Shown piece by piece: positions 8,193 to 15,823 of a stretch of 64,000 bases of DNA; position 1 is the stretch's first letter, and each line of letters begins with the position of its first letter. This DNA comes from Mycobacterium palustre. GTDB taxonomy: Bacteria; Actinomycetota; Actinomycetes; Mycobacteriales; Mycobacteriaceae. Location of the stretch: assembly GCF_002101785.1 (NCBI RefSeq), contig NZ_LQPJ01000121.1, forward strand, positions 78,962 to 142,961. Reading direction: 5' to 3'. The notes beneath the pieces were generated by a model. The model was not told the origin of the DNA, searched no databases, and saw only the letters and a program-made list of their open reading frames with translations. The translations under genes were made by a program, and so were the position numbers.

Positions 8193-9320
8193 ATGAGCGC
8201 GATGACGTCGACCACGGCGGTGTGGGGTAAGCGTGGGGAGATGATCGTGCACAGCGCGCAGCCCTACAACGCCGAACCGCCGCCCGCGGTGCTGGCCGGC
8301 AGCGCCATCACCCCTATCGACGCGTTCTATGCCCGCAATCACGGCCCGTTCCCCGACATCGCCCCGGAGCGGTGGCGGCTGACGGTCGGCGGGCGCGTCG
8401 AGCGACCGCTTGCGCTGACATACGACCAGCTGACCACCGAATTCACCCAGCACCGCGTGACGGCGACGCTCGCGTGCGCCGGCAACCGGCGCGCGGAGCT
8501 GCTGCGGGTGCGGCCCATCCCCGGGAAAGAACCATGGGGGCACGGGGCGATCTCGACCGCCGAGTGGCGCGGCGTCCGGCTGGCCGACGTCCTGGCCGCC
8601 GCGGGCGCACACCACGACGACGCGCTGCACGCCGCGTTCGAGGCTGTCGACGTGGCCGAGGAGGCGAAGCCGCCCCAGCCCTACGGCGGCTCGATCCCGC
8701 TGAGGAAGGCGACGTCGCCCGAAGTTCTGCTCGCGTGGCAGATGAATTCCGAACCGCTGCCGCGCGCCCACGGCGGACCGGTCCGGCTGGTGGTGCCGGG
8801 GTACATCGGTGCGCGCAGCGTCAAGTGGGTCACGGCCATCACCGTCCAAGCGGGTCCGTCGCAGAACTACTTTCAGTCGCACGACTACCGGATCCTGCCG
8901 GCGGACGCCGACACCGATTCCGTCACGGCGGGGCAGGGCATTTCGCTGTCGTCGCTGGCGCTCAACTGCGACATCCTCGACCCGAGCGACGACGCTCGGG
9001 TGCCGCCGGGTCAGCTGACCATTCGCGGGTACGGGATCGCCGGCGACGGCCACACCGTCGAGCGGGTCGACGTGTCCCTCGACGGCGGGCTTTGCTGGCG
9101 GCAGGCCGACCTGCACCCCGCGCCGAGTAAATGGTCGTGGCGGCCATGGTCGCTGGCCGTCGACGTCGCGCCGGGACCGCTGCGCATCACGGCCCGCGCC
9201 TGGGACGACACGGGTGCCCTGCAGCCGGAATCCGCGGCGTCGCTATGGAATCCGCGCGGTTACGCCAACAACGCGTGGGCCCGCGTCGCGCTGAACGTGA
9301 CCTCGGGGCGATCGGGCTAA
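8193..9320 (+). CDS. sulfite oxidase-type molybdopterin oxidoreductase
   Basis: 375 residues from ATG 8193. The N-terminal molybdopterin domain has PIDAFYARNHGPFPDI, WRLTVGGRVERPLALTYDQL and VTATLACAGNRR, where the Cys is the expected molybdenum ligand. GAISTAEWRGVRLADVL and RLVVPGYIGARSVKWV follow. The C-terminal dimerisation domain is Ig-like (LTIRGYGIAGDGHTVERVDV, SLDGGLCWRQADL, WSWRPWSL). No signal peptide is seen, so the protein is probably cytoplasmic. It should oxidise sulfite or a related substrate with Mo-molybdopterin and an unidentified acceptor. Its 3' end overlaps the convergent DUF2231 gene by four bases. Regulation by the divergent LysR protein is likely. Confidence 0.87.
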   Translation: MSAMTSTTAVWGKRGEMIVHSAQPYNAEPPPAVLAGSAITPIDAFYARNHGPFPDIAPERWRLTVGGRVERPLALTYDQLTTEFTQHRVTATLACAGNRRAELLRVRPIPGKEPWGHGAISTAEWRGVRLADVLAAAGAHHDDALHAAFEAVDVAEEAKPPQPYGGSIPLRKATSPEVLLAWQMNSEPLPRAHGGPVRLVVPGYIGARSVKWVTAITVQAGPSQNYFQSHDYRILPADADTDSVTAGQGISLSSLALNCDILDPSDDARVPPGQLTIRGYGIAGDGHTVERVDVSLDGGLCWRQADLHPAPSKWSWRPWSLAVDVAPGPLRITARAWDDTGALQPESAASLWNPRGYANNAWARVALNVTSGRSG

Positions 9321-9808
9321 GTCCCGTTGGCCTTCTTCAGGCGCGCTATCTCGCCGCCCCACACCGATTGGGCGCCGGCATCGCCGACGCGGTACACCTG
9401 GACGGTCGCCGAAATCCCAACGGCCAGAACGATTATCCCCGCGATGACCCTGGTGACCGTTCGGCGGTTTTCGGGTCGGCGTTCGTGCAGGCGCAGCAGC
9501 ACGAGCCCGATCGCGACCGCCAGCAGGGCGGCGGAGAAGTAGAGCATCGCCTCACCCCGGTCGGCGTGTTCGGTCAGGATCGGGCCGGGCTTGGCCCGCA
9601 GGCCGTAGAGCCATTCACCCGCGTTGATGGTGATCGGGGTCAACACCATCGTGGCGCCGGCCAGGGCCAGCGTGAGCCACAACAGCTGGCCGCGCCGGGC
9701 GGCCGGCCATAGGCCGCACACAATCTCCAGCAGCGCGGTCAGCGGCACCAGCACCACGACGAAATGCAGCCACAGGGCGTGCGCGGGCAGGTTGCCGATG
9801 ACGGTCAT
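9317..9808 (-). CDS. DUF2231-type small membrane protein
   Basis: 163 residues from ATG 9808 with four predicted membrane helices: about 9-30 (ALWLHFVVVLVPLTALLEIV), 40-60 (LLWLTLALAGATMVLTPI), 88-106 (MLYFSAALLAVAIGLVLL) and 118-138 (VTRVIAGIIVLAVGISATV). The LPAH-WLHF start and a His in LTEHADRGE fit the DUF2231 family, which is suspected of haem binding or redox sensing. The gene precedes the lipoprotein gene on the map but is transcribed after it, seven bases beyond its stop, so the two may be co-transcribed. Function unknown. Confidence 0.75.
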   Translation of the reverse strand: MTVIGNLPAHALWLHFVVVLVPLTALLEIVCGLWPAARRGQLLWLTLALAGATMVLTPITINAGEWLYGLRAKPGPILTEHADRGEAMLYFSAALLAVAIGLVLLRLHERRPENRRTVTRVIAGIIVLAVGISATVQVYRVGDAGAQSVWGGEIARLKKANGT

Positions 9809-9815
9809 GCCCGCC

Positions 9816-10436
9816 TCAGCCGCCGAGAGCCTTCTTGATCGCCGCGTCTTGTTTCTGGGCCACGTCGGTGACGAAGTCCTCCGGCGGGAGCGAGTCGACG
9901 GGGCCGTCGAATTCCAGCGTGACGAACGCCTTGCCCTCGGTGAACAGCAATACCAGGACGCCCTTGGAGTTGTCGGGCGAGTTCCCGGTCAACGTCGTTC
10001 CCCCGGTGCCGACGTTGAACGGCGCCGTCTTCGGATTCTTCACGGCGTTGCCCTGCGCGCCCTTGGCCGCGTTGAGCGCGTTGGTGGCGGCGCCGGGATC
10101 GTCCAGCACCAGGATGGTGTCTTTGATGACGTGGCTGTTGTCGTCGGTGTTGAAGGTGGTCGCCACGCCCGGTTGCCCGTTCGGGTTGGCGGTCGGCGGG
10201 TTGCCGGCGAACTGGATCGGGGCGTTGATGTCCGATGCCTGGATGAGCAGCCCGCTGTAGTCGGTCGGCTTGGCCGACGGCGAGTTGGTCGGCGTCGCGC
10301 CGCTGGTCTTCGTCGCCGACGTGGGAGACCCCGACGTCTTCGGCGACGACGCCGGCTTGCTGCCGCAACCGGCCGCCGACACCGTCAGCGCAGCCACCAC
10401 CGCTGCGCCCGCGACCACCGTCGGAGAAATCCTCAT
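9816..10436 (-). CDS. secreted lipoprotein of unknown function
   Basis: 206 residues from ATG 10436, with AAGGAG about ten bases upstream. The signal peptide (ISPTVVAGAAVVAALTV) ends in the lipobox SAAGC, giving an acylated Cys at about residue 23. A Ser/Thr/Pro-rich linker (about 25-60) follows, then a compact domain starting DYSGLLIQASDI with FNTDDNSHVIKDTILVLDD and LVLLFTEGKAFVTLEF. This arrangement is common in mycobacterial Lpp/Lpq proteins anchored at the outer face of the plasma membrane. The specific family was not recognised with confidence. It lies downstream of the sigma factor gene with about 107 bp between. Confidence 0.8.
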   Translation of the reverse strand: MRISPTVVAGAAVVAALTVSAAGCGSKPASSPKTSGSPTSATKTSGATPTNSPSAKPTDYSGLLIQASDINAPIQFAGNPPTANPNGQPGVATTFNTDDNSHVIKDTILVLDDPGAATNALNAAKGAQGNAVKNPKTAPFNVGTGGTTLTGNSPDNSKGVLVLLFTEGKAFVTLEFDGPVDSLPPEDFVTDVAQKQDAAIKKALGG

Positions 10437-10543
10437 CACAACGCGCTCCTTCGCTTTGGTTTCGCTTTGGCGAGAAGGTCGACTCGTTTCCGAATCGCAC
10501 AGTACATCGCCGCGCCAGCGAAGGTTTCGGCGGCGACGAAAGG

Positions 10544-11353
10544 TCACTCCAGTTGGTCGCGCAGAGAGCTCAGGGTATGGGCCAGGATGCGGGAGACCTG
10601 CATCTGTGACACGCCGATCCGTTCGGCGATCTGGCTTTGCGTCATCGCCTCGAAGAAGCGCATGTGCAAGACCTGCCGTTCGCGCTCGGGGAGCGCGGAC
10701 ACCAGCACGCGCACCGCCTCCCGGTTGGTGATGTGCTCGATTTGCGGGTCGACTCCGCCCACCGCGTCAGCGACCACCCGGGGTTTGCCCGAGCTGTCGG
10801 GGCTCAGGGGCGCGTCCAGGGACTCAAGCCGGTAGGCGTCGCCCGCGACGAGGCATTCCACGATCTCCTCGCGGGGCACTTCCAGCATCTGGGCCAGCTC
10901 GCCTGCGGTGGGAGCGCGCCCCAGCTGCTGGGCCAATTCGCCTGTGGCCCTGCTGATCTGGACGTGGAGCTCGCGTAACCGCCGGGGCACGCGCATGCCC
11001 CAGCTGTAGTCGCGAAAGTATCGCCGAACCTCGCCCATCATGGTCGGAACCGCGAACCCGATGAAGCTGGGTCCCTTGGACGGGTCGAATCGGTTGACCG
11101 CGTTCATCAATCCCAGCCGGGCCACCTGGGTCAAGTCCTCGATGTTTTCGCCGCGGCGGGCGAAGTGGCTGGCCACATGGTCGGCCAGGGCCAGGCATCG
11201 GGCCACGATGCGTTCGCGCTGCCGGTGATACTCGTGGGATTCCGGGGGTAACTGGCGCAGCACCTCGAACATCTCGACAACGTCGTCGTAGGAATCGTCC
11301 GATTGTCGGCCGGCGGAGCGGGTAGGTCGGGGTGCGGTCGCTACGTCGGTCAT
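10544..11353 (-). CDS. SigF/SigB-type alternative sigma factor (group 3), no adjacent anti-sigma gene
   Basis: 269 residues from ATG 11353. Region 2 contains DHVASHFARRGENIEDLTQV, GLMNAVNRFDPSKGPSFIGF and AVPTMMGEVRRYFRDYSW. Region 3 has RVPRRLRELHVQISRATGEL. Region 4 ends with ALPERERQVLHMRFFEAMTQ and SQIAERIGVSQMQVSRILAH. This is the stress/sporulation-type layout of SigF, 261 residues in M. tuberculosis. The canonical sigF gene sits next to an anti-sigma gene (usfX/rsbW); none is seen here, so this is either a paralogue or a gene regulated from elsewhere. The promoter it recognises cannot be told from the window. Confidence 0.88.
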   Translation of the reverse strand: MTDVATAPRPTRSAGRQSDDSYDDVVEMFEVLRQLPPESHEYHRQRERIVARCLALADHVASHFARRGENIEDLTQVARLGLMNAVNRFDPSKGPSFIGFAVPTMMGEVRRYFRDYSWGMRVPRRLRELHVQISRATGELAQQLGRAPTAGELAQMLEVPREEIVECLVAGDAYRLESLDAPLSPDSSGKPRVVADAVGGVDPQIEHITNREAVRVLVSALPERERQVLHMRFFEAMTQSQIAERIGVSQMQVSRILAHTLSSLRDQLE

Positions 11354-11859
11354 AAGCCGACGCGCATCTCATGGATTCGACGCGACGGTAAAACGTAAGC
11401 GCACGAAGGGGTTTGCAAAGAAGCGGTTTGCATCGCGGGGCACACTTCCTGTGGGTCGTGCAGGAGGAGACTTCGCAGTGGTCTCTACGGTCGCCTCCGC
11501 TGCACCCGTATCCGCGTGGACGAGTCGGTTGGCAGCGCACGAAGTAATGGGGGGCAGCTGACTGCGTTGATATCGCCGAAGCCAGCCAAGCCCGGCAGCC
11601 GTGCGGCTGAGTAACCGCTTTGAGCTAAACGGCGACATGTCCAGACGGACTTAATCGCCGACTATACGCCTCATGACGTGACCCTGCGATTTATCGGCGC
11701 TAGGCGTTCAAAACGCGAATGCGCGCATCGAAAGTTCGCTGAGCGCAGGGCGTTATGGCCGTCGGCGCTGGCCAGCGAGCGCCGGACGACTCTGCGGCGA
11801 TAGCCACGCAACGCCCCGCCCTTTTTCCATTTTCGTGATGGCTGGGTACTGTTCAGCCG
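11354..11859. other. intergenic region upstream of the sigma factor, no gene supported
   Basis: About 500 bp without a convincing coding frame. It contains two close GTTTGCA elements near 11412 and 11427 and is less GC-rich between 11560 and 11740, where promoters for the minus-strand sigma factor would be expected. I could not place a reliable -10/-35 pair. Confidence 0.4.
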
Positions 11860-12175
11860 ATGGTCGCCTCAGAACCGCTGGCCCGGCGCGCCGTGGTGAT
11901 CTCCGGGCGGCAGCTGTCGCCGGGGGTTGCTCGACGAAATGACCATGCGGGCGTCGCTGGACAGCGCCCCGCCGCGTTCGCCGCGCCGCTGCATGCCGAC
12001 CTGGCCAGCGGCTTGGCGCGCGGCGTGACCGGTGAAATGTTCGTCGCCGCAGGGGGGATTCGTCGGTCGCCTCGACCGGTCGGCGCCCCGTGTGCTGGGC
12101 TGTCGCGACCACCACGGCGCCGAACCCCGGTCGATTGACGACCTGCACCGCATGATCGGCGCCCCGCCGGCCTGA
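11860..12175 (+). pseudogene. decayed gene remnant, possibly C-terminal part of an SDR
   Basis: From ATG 11860 one frame reads through ADLASGLARGVTGEMFVAAG, resembling the VTGE-x-x-x-AGG end of short-chain dehydrogenases. At the G6 run 12052-12057 coding continues better in another frame as GFVGRLDRSAPRVLGCRDHH, ending IDDLHRMIGAPPA with the TGA at 12173. Removing one G from the run would join the two. The N-terminal part lacks a Rossmann motif, so the gene would also be truncated. Assignment is tentative. Confidence 0.4.
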
Positions 12176-12355
12176 TCCGCGTTGAACCGATCGGTGGCCG
12201 CCCCCGTGTTCCACGGAGTGGCGAGCCGACGCGAGGCACTCGAGCGCGCACCGGCCGAAGCCCTCGGGGCTCGACGGCGGACGAGTCATGGTCTCGAAGC
12301 CCCGCACGGCCGTCTGGCCCGCACGTCGGGGGATGGCGGCCGCCAAAGGGTCGGC

Positions 12356-13579
12356 GTGGCTCACGCGTTCCGTCCGCTACGGGTGCTCGTCATCGGTGCC
12401 GGGGTGAGCGGCATCTCCGTCGCGCGGGGGTTGCTGCGCGACGGGCACGACGTCACCGTCTTCGACCGGCGCAATGACACGCGGGCCGGCGGCGGCGCCG
12501 TGACCATCTGGTCCAACGGCGAGACCGTGCTGCGGCAATTGGGCGTGGACATGGACGGGTCGGGTCAGCTGCTGTCCAGCGTGCAGGTGACAACGGCCGG
12601 CGGCCGGCGGCTGGCCACCTTGGACGTGACCGCGATGGGGAACCGGCTGGGCGCGCCGGTGCGGATGGTTCCGCGGCGTGTGCTGCTGGGACGGCTGATG
12701 GACGGCTTCCCGATCGACCGCATCCGGTGCAACCACCGCGCGGTGGCCGTCCACGCCGGCGCCGACGGGGCGCGGGTCGAGTTCGACGGGGGCGGCCGCG
12801 CCGAGGGCGACCTGGTGATCGGTGCCGACGGGCTGCATTCGGTCGTCCGGGACGTGGTCGGCGCGCCCGCCGCCGAGCCGACGGGCTGGTGCAGCTGGCA
12901 GGGCCTGATCACGCTCCCGGAGCTGGCCGACCGCGGCGTCGCGGCGATCGTCATCGGCCAGAGCGGAAACACCGGGGTGTGGCCCGCGGGCGGTGCCGAG
13001 GTGCAGTGGTGGTTCGACCAGCCGTGGTCGCACGACTTCGTCCGGCCGCGCCGCCCGATCGAGGCGATCCGGTCCGCCTTCGGCGGCTGGTCCGACTCGG
13101 TCGACATGGTGCTCGACCGGCTGACCGACGAACACCTGGCCGGTTCGCCGTACCCCCATTTTCGGCACCCGATTTTCCGGGCTTTGCCCCCCGGCGCGGT
13201 CACCCTGCTCGGCGACGCCGCGCACACCATGCCGCCGACCCTGGCGCAGGGAACCAACCAGGCGCTGCTCGACACGATGGTGCTGTGCAAGGCGCTGTCG
13301 GACCTGCCCGGCGGGACACGCGGCGGGGGGACCGACCTGTCCCGGGCGCTGCGCAGGTACGAGAAGATCCGCGGTCGTCGCGTCGGGGCGGTGTCGCGGC
13401 TGGCGTCGCTGCAGGTCGCCCACAGCGAGTCCGTGCTGCGACCGGCCGCTCTGATCCCCGATCGGCTGCACACCGGCATGCTGACCGCGTTCGTGCGCTG
13501 GACCAGCCACCGCCGCATGTCGGCGCTGATCGACCGTGGGCTGCCGACGGCCACGTCGGTCCCGGGGGGCCGCCGGTGA
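12356..13579 (+). CDS. FAD-dependent monooxygenase (PHBH/UbiH-like)
   Basis: About 407 residues from GTG 12356. The frame is open further upstream, but homology begins at the Rossmann motif VLVIGAGVSGISVARGLLRD, followed by VFDRRND at the end of the second strand. GDLVIGADGLHSVVRDVV is the DG motif region. VTLLGDAAHTMPPTLAQGTN is the GD motif binding the FAD ribose. These three are the hallmark of flavoprotein aromatic hydroxylases. A Trp-rich middle part (CSWQGLI, EVQWWFDQPW) is probably the substrate side. Substrate unknown. It is coupled by a GTGA overlap to the following DUF4389 gene, and then to a methyltransferase, forming a likely three-gene unit. Confidence 0.83.
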   Translation: MAHAFRPLRVLVIGAGVSGISVARGLLRDGHDVTVFDRRNDTRAGGGAVTIWSNGETVLRQLGVDMDGSGQLLSSVQVTTAGGRRLATLDVTAMGNRLGAPVRMVPRRVLLGRLMDGFPIDRIRCNHRAVAVHAGADGARVEFDGGGRAEGDLVIGADGLHSVVRDVVGAPAAEPTGWCSWQGLITLPELADRGVAAIVIGQSGNTGVWPAGGAEVQWWFDQPWSHDFVRPRRPIEAIRSAFGGWSDSVDMVLDRLTDEHLAGSPYPHFRHPIFRALPPGAVTLLGDAAHTMPPTLAQGTNQALLDTMVLCKALSDLPGGTRGGGTDLSRALRRYEKIRGRRVGAVSRLASLQVAHSESVLRPAALIPDRLHTGMLTAFVRWTSHRRMSALIDRGLPTATSVPGGRR

Positions 13580-14205
13580 CCGCCCCGGAGGCCGCCGAAC
13601 CGATCGCCGAACGCGCGGCGGCCGGTCCGGTCCGGGTGCGCGGTGACCTCGGGGCGCCCTCGCGCTGGCTGTGGCTCGTCAAGTGGTGCGTGCTGGCCGT
13701 GCCGCACTACCCGATCTTGATACTCCTTTACCTGATCTATCCGCTGCTGACGGTCGTCGCCGCGGTGGCGATCCTGGTGACCGGGCGCTATCCGCGGCCC
13801 ATCTTCGACTTCAACGTCGGCGTGCTGCGCTGGTCGTGGCGGGTGATGAACTACCGATTCCCGATGAACAGCACCGACAGGTACCCGCCGTTCGCGCTGG
13901 GACCCCGGCCCGACTATCCGGGCGATCTGGCGGTCGACTATCCCGAGCGGCTCGCCAGGTGGACGGTGCTGGTGAAGTGGTGGCTGCTGGGGCTGCCGCA
14001 CATAGTGCTGTGCTGGGCGATGGAGCCGCTGCTGCAGGTGCTGTGCGTGATCTCCGCGGTGTGGTTGCTGTGCACCGGCAGCATCAACCGCGGCATGTTC
14101 GACCTCCTGATGGGAATCGTTCGGTGGCGTTATCGGGTGGCCGTGTATGTATCGTTGATGAGTGACGAATACCCGCCGTTCCGACTGGATCTAGGTAGCA
14201 GCTGA
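13576..14205 (+). CDS. DUF4389 membrane protein (tandem repeat)
   Basis: 209 residues starting at GTG 13576, overlapping the preceding stop. Two similar halves each contain a WLVKW/VLVKWW segment, a membrane helix and a cytoplasmic RWxWRVMNYRFPM or RWRYRVAVYVSLM element followed by YPPF. Helices: about 36-65 (VLAVPHYPILILLYLIYPLL, VAAVAILVTG) and 137-170 (LLGLPHIVLCWAMEPLLQVL, VISAVWLLCTG). This fits DUF4389, found in many actinobacteria and of unknown function. Overlap on both sides (GTGA before, CTGA after) indicates tight translational coupling with the monooxygenase and methyltransferase. Confidence 0.82.
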   Translation: MTAPEAAEPIAERAAAGPVRVRGDLGAPSRWLWLVKWCVLAVPHYPILILLYLIYPLLTVVAAVAILVTGRYPRPIFDFNVGVLRWSWRVMNYRFPMNSTDRYPPFALGPRPDYPGDLAVDYPERLARWTVLVKWWLLGLPHIVLCWAMEPLLQVLCVISAVWLLCTGSINRGMFDLLMGIVRWRYRVAVYVSLMSDEYPPFRLDLGSS

Positions 14206-14828
14206 CGCGCGAAAACCCGTTATTCCCTTACGTATACCGGTTCGGTCAGCCCGTCTTCGACCGGTTGTTCTACAACCGCTATCGCCGCGAGGCCCTCGGA
14301 CATGCCACCGGCCGGCTGCTGATGCTGGGCCTGGGGCCGGGGACCGACCTGAAGTTCGTTCCGCCGGCGGTGACGTCGGTCGCCGCCGTCGAACCGGTGG
14401 CCGCCTTCCGGCGGATGGCGTCGCACCTAGCCGAGCGCCACGGTGTCGCCGCGGACATCGTCGACGGGACGGGCGAGTCAATCCCGTTCCCCGACAACAG
14501 TTTCGATTCGGTCCACATCGGGTTGGTGCTGTGCTCGGTCGACGACGTGGCGGCGACCCTCGGCGAGATCCGGCGCGTGCTGGTTCCCGGCGGCAGGCTC
14601 GTCGTGCTCGAACATGTCCGCGGGGAAGGCGCGACGGGCCGGCTGCAGGACCTGGTCGCAAAGCCGTGGTCCTGGCTGGCGTCCGGTTGCCACCCGAACC
14701 GACGAACCGTCGACGCCATCGCCGCGGCGGGCTTCGACACCACGGGGCTGCGCAGCGTCCGGACCCCGGTGCCGTTCCCCTGCAAGCCGCACCTGCAGGG
14801 CGTCGCCATCGCCGGCGATATATTGTGA
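14202..14828 (+). CDS. class I SAM-dependent methyltransferase, probable CTG start
   Basis: About 208 residues. Motif I is LLMLGLGPGTDLKFVP; then VAAVEPVAAFRRMA (acidic residue binding the SAM ribose), ADIVDGTGESIPFPDNSFDS, VHIGLVLCSVDD and EIRRVLVPGGRLVVLEHVRG. This is the UbiE/Methyltransf_11 pattern. No ATG or GTG exists in frame before this core. Family-like sequence (ENPLFPYVYRFGQPVFDRLF) starts right after a CTG at 14202 that overlaps the DUF4389 stop as CTGA, mimicking the ATGA/GTGA couplings upstream. TTG 14265 would remove conserved sequence. I therefore favour the CTG. Substrate unknown. Confidence 0.78.
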   Translation: MTRENPLFPYVYRFGQPVFDRLFYNRYRREALGHATGRLLMLGLGPGTDLKFVPPAVTSVAAVEPVAAFRRMASHLAERHGVAADIVDGTGESIPFPDNSFDSVHIGLVLCSVDDVAATLGEIRRVLVPGGRLVVLEHVRGEGATGRLQDLVAKPWSWLASGCHPNRRTVDAIAAAGFDTTGLRSVRTPVPFPCKPHLQGVAIAGDIL

Positions 14829-14839
14829 CGTAAATCACA
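14824..14839. promoter_or_regulatory. perfect-consensus CRP (Rv3676)-type binding site
   Basis: TGTGA-CGTAAA-TCACA matches the mycobacterial cAMP receptor protein consensus TGTGA-N6-TCACA at all ten defined positions. It overlaps the methyltransferase stop codon and lies about 105 bp upstream of the PPE start at 14945, a position suited to activation of that gene. Direct regulation is inferred. Confidence 0.7.
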
Positions 14840-14944
14840 TTGAACCGTTTGGCGGCCGGTCTCGTGTCGTGGACACGGGGCACGTCGTCGGTTCCGATGC
14901 CGCCGGCGTGATCGTCGCGGGCCGCCGAGAAATGGACTGTGGTG

Positions 14945-15811
14945 ATGAACTATTCGGTGTTGGCGCCGGAAATCAATTCGGCGCGGATGTTCTCCGGTGC
15001 GGGTGCGGCCCCGATGCTGACCGCCGCCACGGCGTGGGACCGGCTGGCCTCGGAGTTGGGGTCGGCCGCGTCGTCGTTCGCGTCGGTCACGTCGGGCCTG
15101 ACGGATGGGGCCTGGCAGGGCCCCGCGTCGGCGGCGATGTCGGCCGCGGCGGCTCCCTACGCCCAGTGGCTCAGCGAGGCGGCGACCCAGGCGATGGGGG
15201 CGGCCGGGCAGGCCCGCGCGGTGGCCGGAGCGTTCGAGGCCGCGCAGGCGGCGACGGTGCATCCGTTGCTGGTCGCCGCGAACCGGAACGGTTTCGTGCA
15301 GCTGGTGATGTCGAATGTGTTCGGGCAGAACGCGCCCGCGATCGCCGCGGCCGAGGCCGAATACGAGCAGATGTGGGCCCAAGATGTGGCCGCCATGGCC
15401 GGCTACCACTCCGGGGCCTCGGCCGCCGCCGCGCAGCTGCCGCCATGGCAGCAGTCGCTCAATGGCCTGGCCACCCGGCTCGCCGCCGCGCTGGGCCTGC
15501 CTCCGGTCACCAACCCGGTGCCCGGCGACCCGGACCTCATGAGCCAAACCACGAACTTCGGCGGCCTGTTCTCGACGACGTCGCTCGCCGACCCCGACGA
15601 CAACAACTTCGTCGCGACCAACATCGTGAGCCCGCTCTTCACCGCGTCGGCGACCTCCGGCTTCGAGCCGACCCTGGGGCTGGGGGCCCCAGGCCAGACG
15701 ACCCTTACCTTCCGAAGCCCGGTGGCGCCGTTCCTCAACAGCACCCTCGCCCTTCCCGTCACCGATCCGCTGGCCCCGCTGTTCACCGCGCTGCTGCCGC
15801 TGGGCTTCTGA
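14945..15811 (+). CDS. orphan PPE family protein
   Basis: 288 residues from ATG 14945 (GTG 14939 in frame is possible). The PPE domain (about 1-175) has NYSVLAPEINSARMFSGAG, with APE in place of PPE, a WQG turn (TDGAWQGPASAAM), NVFGQNAPAIAAAEAEYEQM and WAQDVAAMAGYHSG. The C-terminal part (about 110 residues) is short, without the SVP or MPTR repeats. PPE proteins are type VII substrates, normally folded with a PE partner and an EspG chaperone. No PE gene is next to this one, so it must pair with a PE from elsewhere. It follows a perfect CRP-type site and converges on the ABC permease gene. Confidence 0.9.
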   Translation: MNYSVLAPEINSARMFSGAGAAPMLTAATAWDRLASELGSAASSFASVTSGLTDGAWQGPASAAMSAAAAPYAQWLSEAATQAMGAAGQARAVAGAFEAAQAATVHPLLVAANRNGFVQLVMSNVFGQNAPAIAAAEAEYEQMWAQDVAAMAGYHSGASAAAAQLPPWQQSLNGLATRLAAALGLPPVTNPVPGDPDLMSQTTNFGGLFSTTSLADPDDNNFVATNIVSPLFTASATSGFEPTLGLGAPGQTTLTFRSPVAPFLNSTLALPVTDPLAPLFTALLPLGF

Positions 15812-15823
15812 TCGCGTCAGGGG

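Noticed and set aside
11753..12364. minus-strand 203-codon frame over the SDR-like remnant
   Set aside because: No ribosome site and low-complexity Arg/Pro sequence; the plus strand has recognisable segments.
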